From an uncultured Collinsella sp. (GTDB lineage: Bacteria > Actinomycetota > Coriobacteriia > Coriobacteriales > Coriobacteriaceae): 19,907 nt of DNA. Positions 1 to 7,513 of the stretch are shown here, one piece after another (position 1 is the first letter of the stretch; every line of letters begins with the position of its first letter). Position numbers and translations under genes: made by a program. The notes under the pieces were generated by a model. That model was given only the letters and a program-made list of their open reading frames with translations. It did not search any database and was not told the DNA's origin. Location: positions 1 to 19,907 of the forward strand of contig URUI01000040.1 of the NCBI GenBank assembly GCA_900551015.1, written 5' to 3'.

Positions 1-257
1 GCCACGTCGGCGCTGCCATCGCCCTTGCCGTCCGCAAGTACACTCGTCGGGCAGATCGCCACGACACCCGTCACGCGTCCCGGCTCGCCCGAGCATTCGT
101 ACACGTAATACGCCGCACCCGGGTCCTTGAGCATCAGGCCATCGGCAAGGGCTCCGCGCAGAGCATCGTTGCCGCTCAGGATGCTGCCCATTGCAGGCAG
201 CGCCTCGAGTACGCGGTCCTGAGCCGGGCGGATGCAGGGAAACGGAAGTGCTTTCAT
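1..257 (-). CDS. DUF1015-like protein, N-terminal part (cut by window edge)
   Basis: The minus-strand frame starts at ATG 257 and is open to base 1, giving 85 complete codons. The peptide begins MKALPFPCIRPAQDRVLEAL and later reads AAYYVYEC followed by GRVTGVVAIC. An early 'PF..IRP..D+V' followed by a 'YYVY...G...TG(I/V)VA' stretch is the pattern of the N-terminal part of the DUF1015 family, a widespread protein of unknown function that in many anaerobes is encoded near serA/serC. The stretch between these motifs looks shorter than in typical members. The start has an AGGA Shine-Dalgarno 8 nt upstream, and the gene lies 39 bp behind the M20 peptidase gene on the same strand, so the two are probably co-transcribed. 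The family call rests on two short motifs and on the nearby serC-serA pair, so it is moderate. Confidence 0.55.
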   Translation of the reverse strand, partial: MKALPFPCIRPAQDRVLEALPAMGSILSGNDALRGALADGLMLKDPGAAYYVYECSGEPGRVTGVVAICPTSVLADGKGDGSADV

Positions 258-296
258 GGGCGGTCCTAACGCACGAGTCGGTTTGTTCGCGGCTTA

Positions 297-1517
297 TTAT
301 GCCCCAACTTGGCCGCTCGCGTCCCAGAGCACGTTATCGGCGAGCGCGATTAGCACCTGCTGACAACGAACGATATCGGCATGGGGCACATATTCGTTGG
401 GCTTGTGTGCGAGCGCGAGCGACCCGGGACCGTAGCTCATGCAATTGCGGTTGCCTGTCTTGCCGGCAATGACGGCGGTGTCGGTGTAGCCGGTAAAGAA
501 GCCGACGGTCGTGTCCGCGTCCGTCACGTCATCGGCGGCACGCTTGAGCGCTGCTAGAAGGGGAGAGTTCGGGTCGCGCTCGATGGCGGGGCGGTCGCCC
601 GTCACGGTGTAGCTGCCATGGCAACCGGGAACGGCGGCTTCGGCGACGGCGATGGCCTGCTCTACCATGCGCGTCGCGGCGGCCGTATCGGTCGGCGGGG
701 TCAGACGCATGTCGACCCAGACTTTGGCGCGGTCGGGCACGACATAGGGGCGATATCCGCCCTCGATTTGGCCAAACGTGATGGTCGAAGACCCCAGTTC
801 ATCGTGCGCGGGCAGCGCCACAAACACGCGACGGAGCGAACACACGACCTCGGCCATGGCGGCGACGGCATCCGCGCCCTTCCACGGCTGGCTCGCATGC
901 GCCGTTACGCCAGCCATTTCAATCTCGAACCACGTGCGCCCCTTGTGCGCCACCTGAATCTGTCCGTCGGTGGGTTCGGTGTCCAGCACCCATTCACGCG
1001 AGCCGACCCAGCCGGCATCGATCGCGGCCTCTGAGCCGCGCATAAAGTCTTCCTCGTCGACCGAGCAGATGAGCGAAAAGCCGCGGCGGGGCAACGCGCC
1101 ATCCGCCGCCACGCGCTCGAGCGTATGGATCAGTGCGGCAATAGCGCAGGCCAGGCCACCCTTCATATCGCAGGCACCGCGGCCATAGAGTTTATCGTCG
1201 CGCACAACCGCCCCAAGCGGTGCGATGTCTGCGTCCCAGCCATCGCCCAAGGTGACGGTATCCATGTGGCAGATATAGATCAGCCGCGGCTCGTCGCTTT
1301 GGCCCGGCACGGTGACTTTAAGGTTGCGGCGCCCGGGCAGCACTTCGAGCTCTTCAATCTGCACGGCATCGAGCGCAGAACTATCAAGTTGTGCCAGCTG
1401 CTGCTCAATGAGCCTCTTAATGAAGCGCTCAATTTCATCCTCATACGCGCCCGGGTCTGAGCTGTCGATCCGCACAAGCTCCTGCGCAAGCCGCCAGGCA
1501 AAGTCCTCATCAACCAT
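297..1517 (-). CDS. M20 family metallopeptidase (ArgE/DapE/CPG2-like)
   Basis: A 406-residue zinc amidohydrolase of the M20 family, whose members cleave amide bonds in dipeptides or N-acyl amino acids in the cytosol. The metal ligands are all visible: HMD at 84-86, D117 in GRGACDMKGG, the general-base pair EE at 155-156, D179 in DTEP, and H371 in AHKPNEY. The dimerisation/lid segment has GVTAHAS with H207. Substrate cannot be told from sequence; the DMKGG and AHAS signatures are shared by ArgE, DapE, carboxypeptidase G2 and peptidase V-like enzymes. I chose ATG 1517 because GAGG lies 6 nt upstream; an in-frame TTG at 1547 would sit only a few bases from the predicted -10 box at 1552-1557 and is poorly spaced from a GGAGG. 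It appears to lead a two-gene unit with the DUF1015-like gene. Confidence 0.9.
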   Translation of the reverse strand: MVDEDFAWRLAQELVRIDSSDPGAYEDEIERFIKRLIEQQLAQLDSSALDAVQIEELEVLPGRRNLKVTVPGQSDEPRLIYICHMDTVTLGDGWDADIAPLGAVVRDDKLYGRGACDMKGGLACAIAALIHTLERVAADGALPRRGFSLICSVDEEDFMRGSEAAIDAGWVGSREWVLDTEPTDGQIQVAHKGRTWFEIEMAGVTAHASQPWKGADAVAAMAEVVCSLRRVFVALPAHDELGSSTITFGQIEGGYRPYVVPDRAKVWVDMRLTPPTDTAAATRMVEQAIAVAEAAVPGCHGSYTVTGDRPAIERDPNSPLLAALKRAADDVTDADTTVGFFTGYTDTAVIAGKTGNRNCMSYGPGSLALAHKPNEYVPHADIVRCQQVLIALADNVLWDASGQVGA

Positions 1518-1528
1518 ATGCAACCTCA

Positions 1529-1557
1529 CAATCAGTTTGCTTTCCAAACCGATTGTA
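1529..1557 (-). promoter_or_regulatory. M20-gene promoter -10 with overlapping dyad (operator candidate)
   Basis: On the minus strand a TACAAT -10 box occupies 1552-1557, which places transcription start near 1544 and gives a leader of about 27 nt. No good -35 is visible. A dyad with 11-bp arms (1529-1539 CAATCAGTTTG and 1545-1555 CAAACCGATTG, one mismatch, 5-nt spacer) covers the -10 and the start site. Its position suits a repressor operator; it could also fold as a hairpin in the leader RNA. Confidence 0.5.
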
Positions 1558-1671
1558 AGCCTCCTGAGAGATCCGCGACGTGGGCGTGGCAGTATTTACC
1601 GTTCGCAGGCCGAGCCAGCGCGTTTGCCGTCCGAGCGGGTTTACAAGCGACGCAGCGGGTACGTACCCTTC

Positions 1672-2721
1672 ATGGACGACATGCTGTGCGACATATCTGC
1701 CTTTCGGTATCACCGGATACCTCCACAGGTCTTGGCAATAATGCCGGACCTGCCCGATTCTGCGGACGATCCGCGCAGGGAGCACCTATGTGAGCATCCG
1801 CTCGTCACGCATTTCCTGGGCACCCCGTTACACGTGTTGGCGCAGGGCAGCTGCGGACGTAAGGGCGATCGCATTGTCAGGCATGTTTGGAACGGGGAGA
1901 GGCCGTTTGATTCCGTGCGGCAGACGGAGTTTGGCCTCGATGTTGCGTCCCCACTCTTTACCCTGCTGACTCTGGCTTCCTCGGTCTCAAACGAGCGTCT
2001 AATCATGTGCATGTATGAGATGTGCGGCACCTTTGCCGTGTGCAAGATTGCGCCTCAGGTAAAGTCGGCACTTGAGCAGGCATATGGGAGCCGATGGAGT
2101 GACGCACGGTCGGGCTGGGAAAACGTAAAGGATGTCTCGGGGAATCCAACGGACTTGTGGAAACGACCTCCCTTGATCGAGCTCTCTGAGCTTACAGAGT
2201 TCGTCGATAAGGTCCGGGGGCTCCGCGGCGCTAAAACGTTCATACGAGCCGCGAAATGCATTACGGGGGTGGCAGCATCGCCGCTCGAGGTCCAGGCTTC
2301 GATGCTGTTTGGCCTTACGAGGTTGCGCGGCGGCGAAGGGCTGAGCCTTACCAATAACGTTGAGATTCGTATGACGCGCAGCGCCCGCCTGATTTCGGGG
2401 CTTGATAGGCGCTATGCCGATATCCTGCTGGCAAATAAGGACGGCAGTCGAGAGTGTCTGGTTGAATGCCAAGGTAAAGCCATTCACGGATCCATTGAAT
2501 CCAAGATCTCGGACTCCGATCGAACGACGGCCTTGCAAGCCATGGGATATCCCGTCGTTCTGATGACCTATGGTCAGCTGGCCGACTTCGATGCCTTCCG
2601 CGTGGTGATGGAGCTCATCATGTCCTATCTCGATGTGCCGCTGAAAGACAAGACGCCGCGACAGCAGGAGCTCGAACGGCGGCTTCGTGAGGAGATTTTT
2701 ATCGATTGGGCGGGAATGTAG
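1672..2721 (+). CDS. Hypothetical protein, AbiEi-like region plus Vsr/DUF559-like C-terminal domain
   Basis: A 349-residue protein that I do not recognise by name. Residues 43-125 (THFLGTPLHVLAQGS, RHVWNGERPF, VASPLFTLLTLASS, MYEMCGTFAV) resemble the helix-rich region of AbiEi-like proteins common in Coriobacteriia. Residues 203-300 resemble Vsr/DUF559 endonuclease-fold domains: SPLEVQASMLFGL, the GGEGL...N segment, RYADILLA with D250, VECQGK with E265, Q267 and K269, then DSDRTTALQAMGYPVVLMTY. D250 followed by E-x-Q-x-K is compatible with a PD-(D/E)XK nuclease core, but catalysis is inference. The frame is open upstream to 1312, but ATG 1672 is the first plausible start outside the M20 gene; no clear Shine-Dalgarno is seen, so the start is uncertain (ATG 1681 is an alternative). 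It is a single gene, divergent from the M20 gene, with no partner gene beside it, and is the most accessory-looking gene in the window. Confidence 0.7.
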   Translation: MDDMLCDISAFRYHRIPPQVLAIMPDLPDSADDPRREHLCEHPLVTHFLGTPLHVLAQGSCGRKGDRIVRHVWNGERPFDSVRQTEFGLDVASPLFTLLTLASSVSNERLIMCMYEMCGTFAVCKIAPQVKSALEQAYGSRWSDARSGWENVKDVSGNPTDLWKRPPLIELSELTEFVDKVRGLRGAKTFIRAAKCITGVAASPLEVQASMLFGLTRLRGGEGLSLTNNVEIRMTRSARLISGLDRRYADILLANKDGSRECLVECQGKAIHGSIESKISDSDRTTALQAMGYPVVLMTYGQLADFDAFRVVMELIMSYLDVPLKDKTPRQQELERRLREEIFIDWAGM

Positions 2722-2818
2722 TCGCGCGGTGGGTAAACGGTAGCGCGAGCTAGAGTTCTGGTCGCAAAAAGGCTTCAATTTTGCCTTGGAGGGACCCTAA
2801 AAATGCTATCTAGAATAA

Positions 2819-3016
2819 GTTGTTTCGGAAAATAGACAGTCAACTTACATTCGGCACATAGAGACCGATTTTTACCTACTAAAGTCCCTGATAAAGCTGT
2901 TTATCAAAGCGGGCGTGCTTAGCGACTGGAGCCTCACTATCGATTATCTGAAAAAACTTGTTCTGGGTATCATTTTAAAGACGTCCGGAGCAACAAAATC
3001 GCCCCCCGTTTCGTGA
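2819..3016 (+). pseudogene. Possible C-terminal remnant of a lost gene
   Basis: A frame of 65 codons is open between a TAA just before 2819 and a TGA at 3014, with no credible start codon near its beginning. It reads as an amphipathic, lysine- and leucine-rich peptide including YIRHIETDFYLLKSLIKLFI, then AGVLSDWSLTIDYLKKLVLG. A 65-codon open frame is unlikely by chance in such AT-rich DNA. The last codons run into the serA terminator, so the true end of the former gene may lie earlier. It could be the tail of a glycosyltransferase-like or other acquired protein, but I cannot assign a family. Confidence 0.3.
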
Positions 3017-3032
3017 AAACGGGAGGGGGCGA
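2992..3032 (-). terminator. Rho-independent terminator of serC-serA
   Basis: On the minus strand a GC-rich hairpin pairs 3017-3032 with 2999-3011 (outer arms TCGCCCCC and its complement, one bulge) and is followed by TTTTGTT at 2998-2992. It lies 40 bp behind the serA stop. Confidence 0.85.
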
Positions 3033-3071
3033 ATGGGCTTCGTGGTCTGTCTGGCAGGCTTGGCACCGGCG

Positions 3072-4235
3072 CTATTTAATCACGCGCACGCGATACATCG
3101 ACGGAATCTGCTTGAGCGCCTCGATCGTGCTGCCGTCCAGGTGCTCATCGGTGTCGAACATGGTGTAGGCGTTCTCGCCAGCGGACTCGTTGGTCATGCG
3201 CTGCACATTGGCGTTGTCCTTGGCGAGAATGGCCGTGATCTGGCCGATCATGTTGGGCACGTTGGCATGCAGGCAGGCAATGCGGCTTGCGGCGCGCGCC
3301 TTGCCCATGCTGCAGGCGGGGTAGTTGACGCTGTGCGCGATGTTGCCGTTTTCCAGGTAATCCTTGAGCTCGCTGATGGCCATGTCGGCGCAGTTGGCCT
3401 CGGCCTCGCCGGTGCCGGCGCCCGAATGCGTGGTGATAAACGTATTGGGCATCTTGACGGTCTTGGGCGTGGCAAAGTCGCAGCTAAACCAGCTGAGCTT
3501 GCCCTCGCGCAGGGCGGCGTCGACGGCGTCCTCGTCAATGATGGTCTCGCGCGCGTAGTTGATGAGCACGGCGTCGGGCGCCAGCAGGTTAATCTGCTCG
3601 GTGCTGATCATACCGATGGTGTCGGCCTTGCTGGGCACGTGCACGGTGAGGTAGTCGCAGCCGCGGCACAGATCCTCGAGCGTGCCCACGCGCTGCACCT
3701 CGCGGCTCAGCACCCACGCGTGCTCGACGGAAATGAACGGATCGTAGCCGTAAACGTCCATGCCCAGGTCGACACAGGCGTTGGCGACCTTGGAGCCTAC
3801 GTTGCCCAGGCCGATGACGCCGATGCGCTTGCCCTTGAGCTCGCGGCCCACAAAGGCCTTCTTGGCTTTTTCGGCATCGACCTGGATCTCGGGGTCGTCG
3901 GCGTTGTCGCGCACCCAGTTCATCGACTGTACCACGCCGCGGCTCGAGAGCACCAGCATGCCTAGGACGAGCTCCTTGACGGCGTTGCTGTTGGCGCCGG
4001 GGGAGTTAAAGACAACGACGCCCTTCTTGGCGTACTCCTCGACGGGAATGTTGTTGACGCCGGCGCCGCAGCGGGCGATGGCGCGAATGCCCTCGGGCAG
4101 CTCGTAGCCGTGCAGGTCGGTCGAGCGCATCAGGATGGCGTCGGCCTCCTCGGCGGTGCTTACAAACTCGTAGCCCTCGCCAAACTCGACTTTGCCGTCT
4201 TTAGTGATGTCGTCGATGGTCTTAATCTTACGCAT
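3072..4235 (-). CDS. serA: D-3-phosphoglycerate dehydrogenase with C-terminal ACT domain
   Basis: A 387-residue enzyme that oxidises 3-phosphoglycerate to 3-phosphohydroxypyruvate with NAD, the first committed step of serine synthesis. The substrate-side motif CGAGVNNIPVEEYAKKG (56-72) precedes the Rossmann fingerprint GLGNVG (142-147) with the NAD-ribose acid D165. Catalytic R229 is in NYARE and H270 is in TTHSGAG. The usual catalytic Glu between them is not obvious: where many 2-hydroxyacid dehydrogenases have DVFxxEP this protein has CDFATPK, as in the short bacterial SerA class. An ACT domain fills about 315-387 (RIACLHANVPNMIGQITAIL), suggesting allosteric control by serine. AAGGAG lies 8 nt before the ATG. 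It follows serC by 72 bp on the same strand and ends at a clear terminator. Confidence 0.95.
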   Translation of the reverse strand: MRKIKTIDDITKDGKVEFGEGYEFVSTAEEADAILMRSTDLHGYELPEGIRAIARCGAGVNNIPVEEYAKKGVVVFNSPGANSNAVKELVLGMLVLSSRGVVQSMNWVRDNADDPEIQVDAEKAKKAFVGRELKGKRIGVIGLGNVGSKVANACVDLGMDVYGYDPFISVEHAWVLSREVQRVGTLEDLCRGCDYLTVHVPSKADTIGMISTEQINLLAPDAVLINYARETIIDEDAVDAALREGKLSWFSCDFATPKTVKMPNTFITTHSGAGTGEAEANCADMAISELKDYLENGNIAHSVNYPACSMGKARAASRIACLHANVPNMIGQITAILAKDNANVQRMTNESAGENAYTMFDTDEHLDGSTIEALKQIPSMYRVRVIK

Positions 4236-4291
4236 GGAAAAACTCCTTAGCAGGTTTTGATCTAAGCAGGGTGGTTTGAAGTGGCTGGTCG

Positions 4292-4308
4292 GCCCGCGCG
4301 TTGCGGGC
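4292..4308 (-). other. Small hairpin at the serC stop, between serC and serA
   Basis: GCCCGC at 4292-4297 pairs with GCGGGC at 4303-4308, a 6-bp GC stem with a 5-nt loop touching the serC stop codon. There is no U-tract, so it is more likely an mRNA stability or processing hairpin within the serC-serA transcript than a terminator. Confidence 0.45.
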
Positions 4309-5432
4309 TAGTTAGATCGCGGGCTCAAACTATGCTGCGCTTCGAAGTCCTTCATGTACGAGGCCAGCGCCTGCACGTCTTCCATGGTGACGGCGTTGTA
4401 CACGCTGGCGCGCATGCCGCCCACCAGGCGATGGCCCTTGACGTTTTGAATCTGGTGCTCGGCCGCGCCTGCGACAAAGGCGGCGTCGAGGTCGGCATCG
4501 CCGGTGCGGAACGTGACGTTGGCGATGGAGCGGCTGTCGGCCTGCGTGGTGCCATGGAACAGTTCGCTTTGCTCGAGCAAGTCATAGAGCAGGTTGGCTT
4601 TGGCCCAGTTGCGCTCGGCCATGGCGGCAAGTCCGCCGGTCTGCTCAACCCAACGGAACACCTTGCCGCACACGTAGATACCAAAGGTGCTGGGCGTGTT
4701 GAGCATGGAGCCCTTGGCGGCCTGGGTCTTAAGGTCCATGTACTGCGGCGTCTGCGCAAAGGCTGGACCGTCGGCGATCAGGTCGTCGCGCACGATAACC
4801 ACGGTGACGCCCGCGGCGCCGGCGTTTTTCTGAGCGCCGGCGTAGATGAGTCCGTAGCGCTCGACGTCGAGCGGCTGCGACAAAAAGCAGCTCGAGACAT
4901 CGGCGACCAGCGGTACGTCGCCGAAGTTAGGCAGCTCGTGGAACATGGTGCCAAAGATGGTGTTGTTCTGGCAGATGTAGACGTAGTCGAGCCCATCGCC
5001 CGTGGCCTCGGCGGCGATGCGCGCGTTGACGTCGGCCATGGTGGGAATGCGGTCGAAGTTGGTGTCCTTGGAGCTCGCGAGCAGCACGGCCTCGCCGTAC
5101 TTGGCGGCCTCTTTGTACGCTTTGTTGGCAAAGTTGCCAGTCACGACGTAGCCGGCGCGGCCGCGGCGCATGAGATTCATGGGGATGCCCGCAAACTGTA
5201 GCGTGGCGCCGCCCTGCAAAAACAGGACGTGGTAGTTATCGGGGATGCTCAGCAGACGGCGCAGGGTTGCCTCGGCGTCGTCGATGATCTGCTGGTACAT
5301 GCTAGATCGATGGCTCATCTCGAGCACGGACATGCCGCAACCGCGGTAGTCCATCATCTCGTCGGCGATCTCGGCGAGCACGCTTGTAGGCAGCGCGGCC
5401 GGGCCTGCTGAGAAGTTGTGCACACGTGCCAT
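4308..5432 (-). CDS. serC: Phosphoserine aminotransferase
   Basis: A 374-residue PLP enzyme that transfers the amino group of glutamate to 3-phosphohydroxypyruvate, the step after SerA; family members may also act on the related vitamin B6 intermediate. The protein opens with the classic FSAGPAALP (7-15) and has MSHRSS (39-44), the phosphate-binding LQGGATLQF (72-80), D178 of ADVSSCFLS that contacts the pyridine ring, and the PLP-lysine K202 in YAGAQKNAG. Length is typical of the family. GAGGGG lies about 9 nt before the ATG. It is the first gene of the serC-serA unit; the third enzyme, phosphoserine phosphatase, is not in the window. Confidence 0.96.
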   Translation of the reverse strand: MARVHNFSAGPAALPTSVLAEIADEMMDYRGCGMSVLEMSHRSSMYQQIIDDAEATLRRLLSIPDNYHVLFLQGGATLQFAGIPMNLMRRGRAGYVVTGNFANKAYKEAAKYGEAVLLASSKDTNFDRIPTMADVNARIAAEATGDGLDYVYICQNNTIFGTMFHELPNFGDVPLVADVSSCFLSQPLDVERYGLIYAGAQKNAGAAGVTVVIVRDDLIADGPAFAQTPQYMDLKTQAAKGSMLNTPSTFGIYVCGKVFRWVEQTGGLAAMAERNWAKANLLYDLLEQSELFHGTTQADSRSIANVTFRTGDADLDAAFVAGAAEHQIQNVKGHRLVGGMRASVYNAVTMEDVQALASYMKDFEAQHSLSPRSN

Positions 5433-5455
5433 CTTCTAGGTCCCCTCGTAGTCGT

Positions 5456-5479
5456 TCGAACGTTCGAGATACTTTAGCA
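5456..5479 (-). promoter_or_regulatory. serC promoter -10 with perfect palindrome at start site
   Basis: On the minus strand an extended -10 TGCTAAAGT occupies 5479-5471, placing transcription start near 5464. A perfect 12-bp palindrome, TCGAACGTTCGA, spans 5456-5467, exactly over that start. It resembles LexA half-sites (CGAAC/GTTCG) but lacks the 4-nt spacer of the usual SOS box, so the regulator is unknown. Confidence 0.4.
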
Positions 5480-5566
5480 CAGTGCAGCGTCAGGCGCGAC
5501 CGCATCACGGTAAAACTCGAGTGCGCCGCTATGATTTACAGGATGGTTACATGGGGGAGGGGTGCT

Positions 5567-5642
5567 TTACTCCTCGGGCAAATCCAAATCTGCGAGCGAA
5601 GGCATGAGGTTCTCTAGGCGCTTGATTTCTTCGTCGCAAATT
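5567..5642 (-). pseudogene. Possible gene-tail remnant (24 codons)
   Basis: In the minus frame a stop at 5640-5642 is followed by codons reading LICDEEIKRLENLMPSLADL, then DLPEE and a TAA at 5567-5569. The acidic, helical character and a stop right after PEE look like the end of a real cytosolic protein, but it has no start and is short. The rest of the 226-bp gap 5433-5658 shows nothing else beyond the serC promoter. Low confidence; chance is not excluded. Confidence 0.2.
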
Positions 5643-5658
5643 AGCTAACCCCTGGTCA

Positions 5659-7260
5659 CTACGACGCCAGCGTGGCGATGACGGCTTCGTCGCCGGCGTA
5701 TATGAGGGTGTTGCCGTCGGGGATGATCGTTTGGCCTTCGCGCTTGAGCATCACCACGATAAACGGGTGCTTGCCCTGCGGCACGTCGCGCAGGCGCTGA
5801 CCGGCCAGGCGACCGTGGGGCGTCACGGTGACCTCGCGCAGCGTAACCTCGGCACGCTCTTCAAACGTTGGCGCGGCCATAACCAGAAGGTCGCCTTCTT
5901 CAATTACGGTGTCGCCGTTGGGCAGCACGGGGTGTGCGCCGTCACGCAGCACCAGGACCACGAGCATGTCCGTCGCACTGCCAATATCCGCAAGCGAGCG
6001 ACCGGCAAACGGATGGCCCGCGCCCACCTTGAGCTTGACGAACGACATGCCGTTTTCGTCGCGGTAATCGTTAAAGGTGCGGCGCACATCGCCTGCTGCA
6101 TCGATCATGTCGAGCTTCTTCGCCACCGCCGGTAGCAGCGATCCCTGCACCACAATGCTTGACACGGCAATCACAAACACCAGGTCAAACAGGTCGTGAC
6201 CACCGGGAACACCGGTTACCATGGCAAAGAGACTAAATACGACCGAAGCCGCGCCGCGCAGACCCGCCCAGCTTACGAGCGCAACCTGGCGAGGGTTGGT
6301 CTTAAAGGGCACCAGCAGTAGGCCCACGGCGATGGGGCGGCTCACGAAGAGCATAAACGCCATGAGCGCCAGGCCGGGTAGCAGCATTTGCGGCAGGCGC
6401 GCGGGCGTGACGAGTAGGCCCAGCAAAAAGAAGATGGTCATCTCGGCCATCTCGGTGAGGGTGTCAAAGAAGTGCGCCAGCTCGACCTTGCCGGTGATGT
6501 CGCTCGCGCCCAGCACAATGCCGGCCAGGTACACGGCCAAAAAGCCGTTGCCGCCCAGGTAGCTCGGCAGCGCGTAGGCGACGATTGCCACGGCGAACAA
6601 AAAGATGGTCTGCGCGCCCTCGGCTGTTGCGCGTGCGCGTTCAATCAGGTGGCCCGCCGCCCAGCCGATGGCAAGGCCCAGGCCCACGCCCAGGATAATC
6701 TGCTTGGCCAGCAGTGTGGGAATGTTGATGTCGCCGCCGGCTGCGAGTGTGGCGAGCACGGCGGTGAGCATGTAGGCGACGGGGTCGTTGGAGCCCGATT
6801 CGACCTCGAGCAGCGAGTCGGTGCCGCCCCTCAGCGAAAGGCTGTGCTCGCGCAGAACGCTAAAGACGCTGGCCGCGTCGGTGGACGCCACAACTGATCC
6901 CAGCAGCAGGCCGCCGATCCAGTCGAAGCCCAGTACAAAGTGCGCGAACACGCCGGTAATGCCGGCAGTGATGACGACGCCGAGCGTGCTCAGCAGCACC
7001 GCAGGCGCGGCGACGGGCTTGGCACGGTCGATGTTGGTGTTAAAACCGCCGTAGAACATGATGAACAGCAGCGCCGTGCTGCAGACGGTTTCGGTGAGCG
7101 CGTAGTCGCTAAAGTCGATGTGAGCCGGCCCGTTGACGCCCAACAGCATGCCGAGCGCGATAAAGATGAGCAGGGTGGGGAAGGGGAGTTTTTTGCCGAC
7201 GGGCTTGATGGTCAGGCACAGAATAATAACGAGGCCGATAAAGAGAAGGATCTGGTTCAT
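5659..7260 (-). CDS. Cation (K+ or Na+)/proton antiporter, CPA family, NhaP2/CvrA-like
   Basis: A 533-residue membrane protein. About 12-13 hydrophobic segments fill residues 1-385, followed by two consecutive cytosolic RCK_C (TrkA-C)-like modules at about 405-465 (AGHPFAGRSLADIG ... PNGDTVIEEGDLLVMA) and 475-533 (GRLAGQRLRDVP ... PDGNTLIYAGDEAVIA). The transport signature VVASTDAASVFSVL with D128, and ESGSNDPVAYML with E154, N158 and D159, match CPA-type exchangers of the NhaP2/CvrA group, which exchange K+ or Na+ for H+. Cytosolic RCK_C domains usually bind nucleotide-type ligands and gate the transporter. Ion preference cannot be read from sequence. An AGGAG lies about 12 nt before the ATG, rather far. 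It is monocistronic as far as can be seen and divergent from the phosphatase gene. Confidence 0.88.
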   Translation of the reverse strand: MNQILLFIGLVIILCLTIKPVGKKLPFPTLLIFIALGMLLGVNGPAHIDFSDYALTETVCSTALLFIMFYGGFNTNIDRAKPVAAPAVLLSTLGVVITAGITGVFAHFVLGFDWIGGLLLGSVVASTDAASVFSVLREHSLSLRGGTDSLLEVESGSNDPVAYMLTAVLATLAAGGDINIPTLLAKQIILGVGLGLAIGWAAGHLIERARATAEGAQTIFLFAVAIVAYALPSYLGGNGFLAVYLAGIVLGASDITGKVELAHFFDTLTEMAEMTIFFLLGLLVTPARLPQMLLPGLALMAFMLFVSRPIAVGLLLVPFKTNPRQVALVSWAGLRGAASVVFSLFAMVTGVPGGHDLFDLVFVIAVSSIVVQGSLLPAVAKKLDMIDAAGDVRRTFNDYRDENGMSFVKLKVGAGHPFAGRSLADIGSATDMLVVLVLRDGAHPVLPNGDTVIEEGDLLVMAAPTFEERAEVTLREVTVTPHGRLAGQRLRDVPQGKHPFIVVMLKREGQTIIPDGNTLIYAGDEAVIATLAS

Positions 7261-7409
7261 GGATGGTGTCCGCTCCTGGGTGGTTGGCGTGGCACGGTCA
7301 GTTGTCTGCGGTTATTTGTACCCAAAGATGGTGGGTTTATGGGGTTAGATTGCGGGCGTGCGCGATATCGTCATAGACGGCTGCCGTCTTTGCCTCTGCT
7401 CGGAAACCC

Positions 7410-7438
7410 TTTCCAGCTTTATTGCAACGGAGTACAAT
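7410..7438 (+). promoter_or_regulatory. Promoter of the phosphatase gene
   Basis: TTTCCA at 7410-7415 and TACAAT at 7433-7438 are separated by exactly 17 bp, a good sigma-A type promoter 76 bp before the ATG. A small dyad TTCAA-C-TTGAA follows in the leader. The remaining divergent gap (7261-7409) shows no clear promoter for the antiporter. Confidence 0.55.
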
Positions 7439-7513
7439 GGGTAACGTTTAAGTTCAACTTGAAGTTTTAGTTGCGGCACCGGGCTTCGGCCGCAATGCAA
7501 GGAGAGGCGTACC

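Larger units (their letters stand above)
2722..3071. other. AT-rich intergenic spacer between hypothetical gene and serA
   Basis: These 350 bases hold no intact gene. From about 2760 to 2998 the sequence is visibly much richer in A and T than its surroundings, unlike other gaps in the window. It contains an open frame without a start codon (listed separately) and ends in the serA terminator. The composition suggests acquired DNA that has decayed. Confidence 0.6.

Noticed and set aside
3033..5201. Long plus-strand frames opposite serA and serC
   Set aside because: Shadows of the two genes; repetitive His/Gly/Val composition and no ribosome-binding sites.
5456..5467. LexA/SOS box upstream of serC
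   Set aside because: Half-sites CGAAC and GTTCG are present but directly abutting, without the 4-nt spacer of the usual site.
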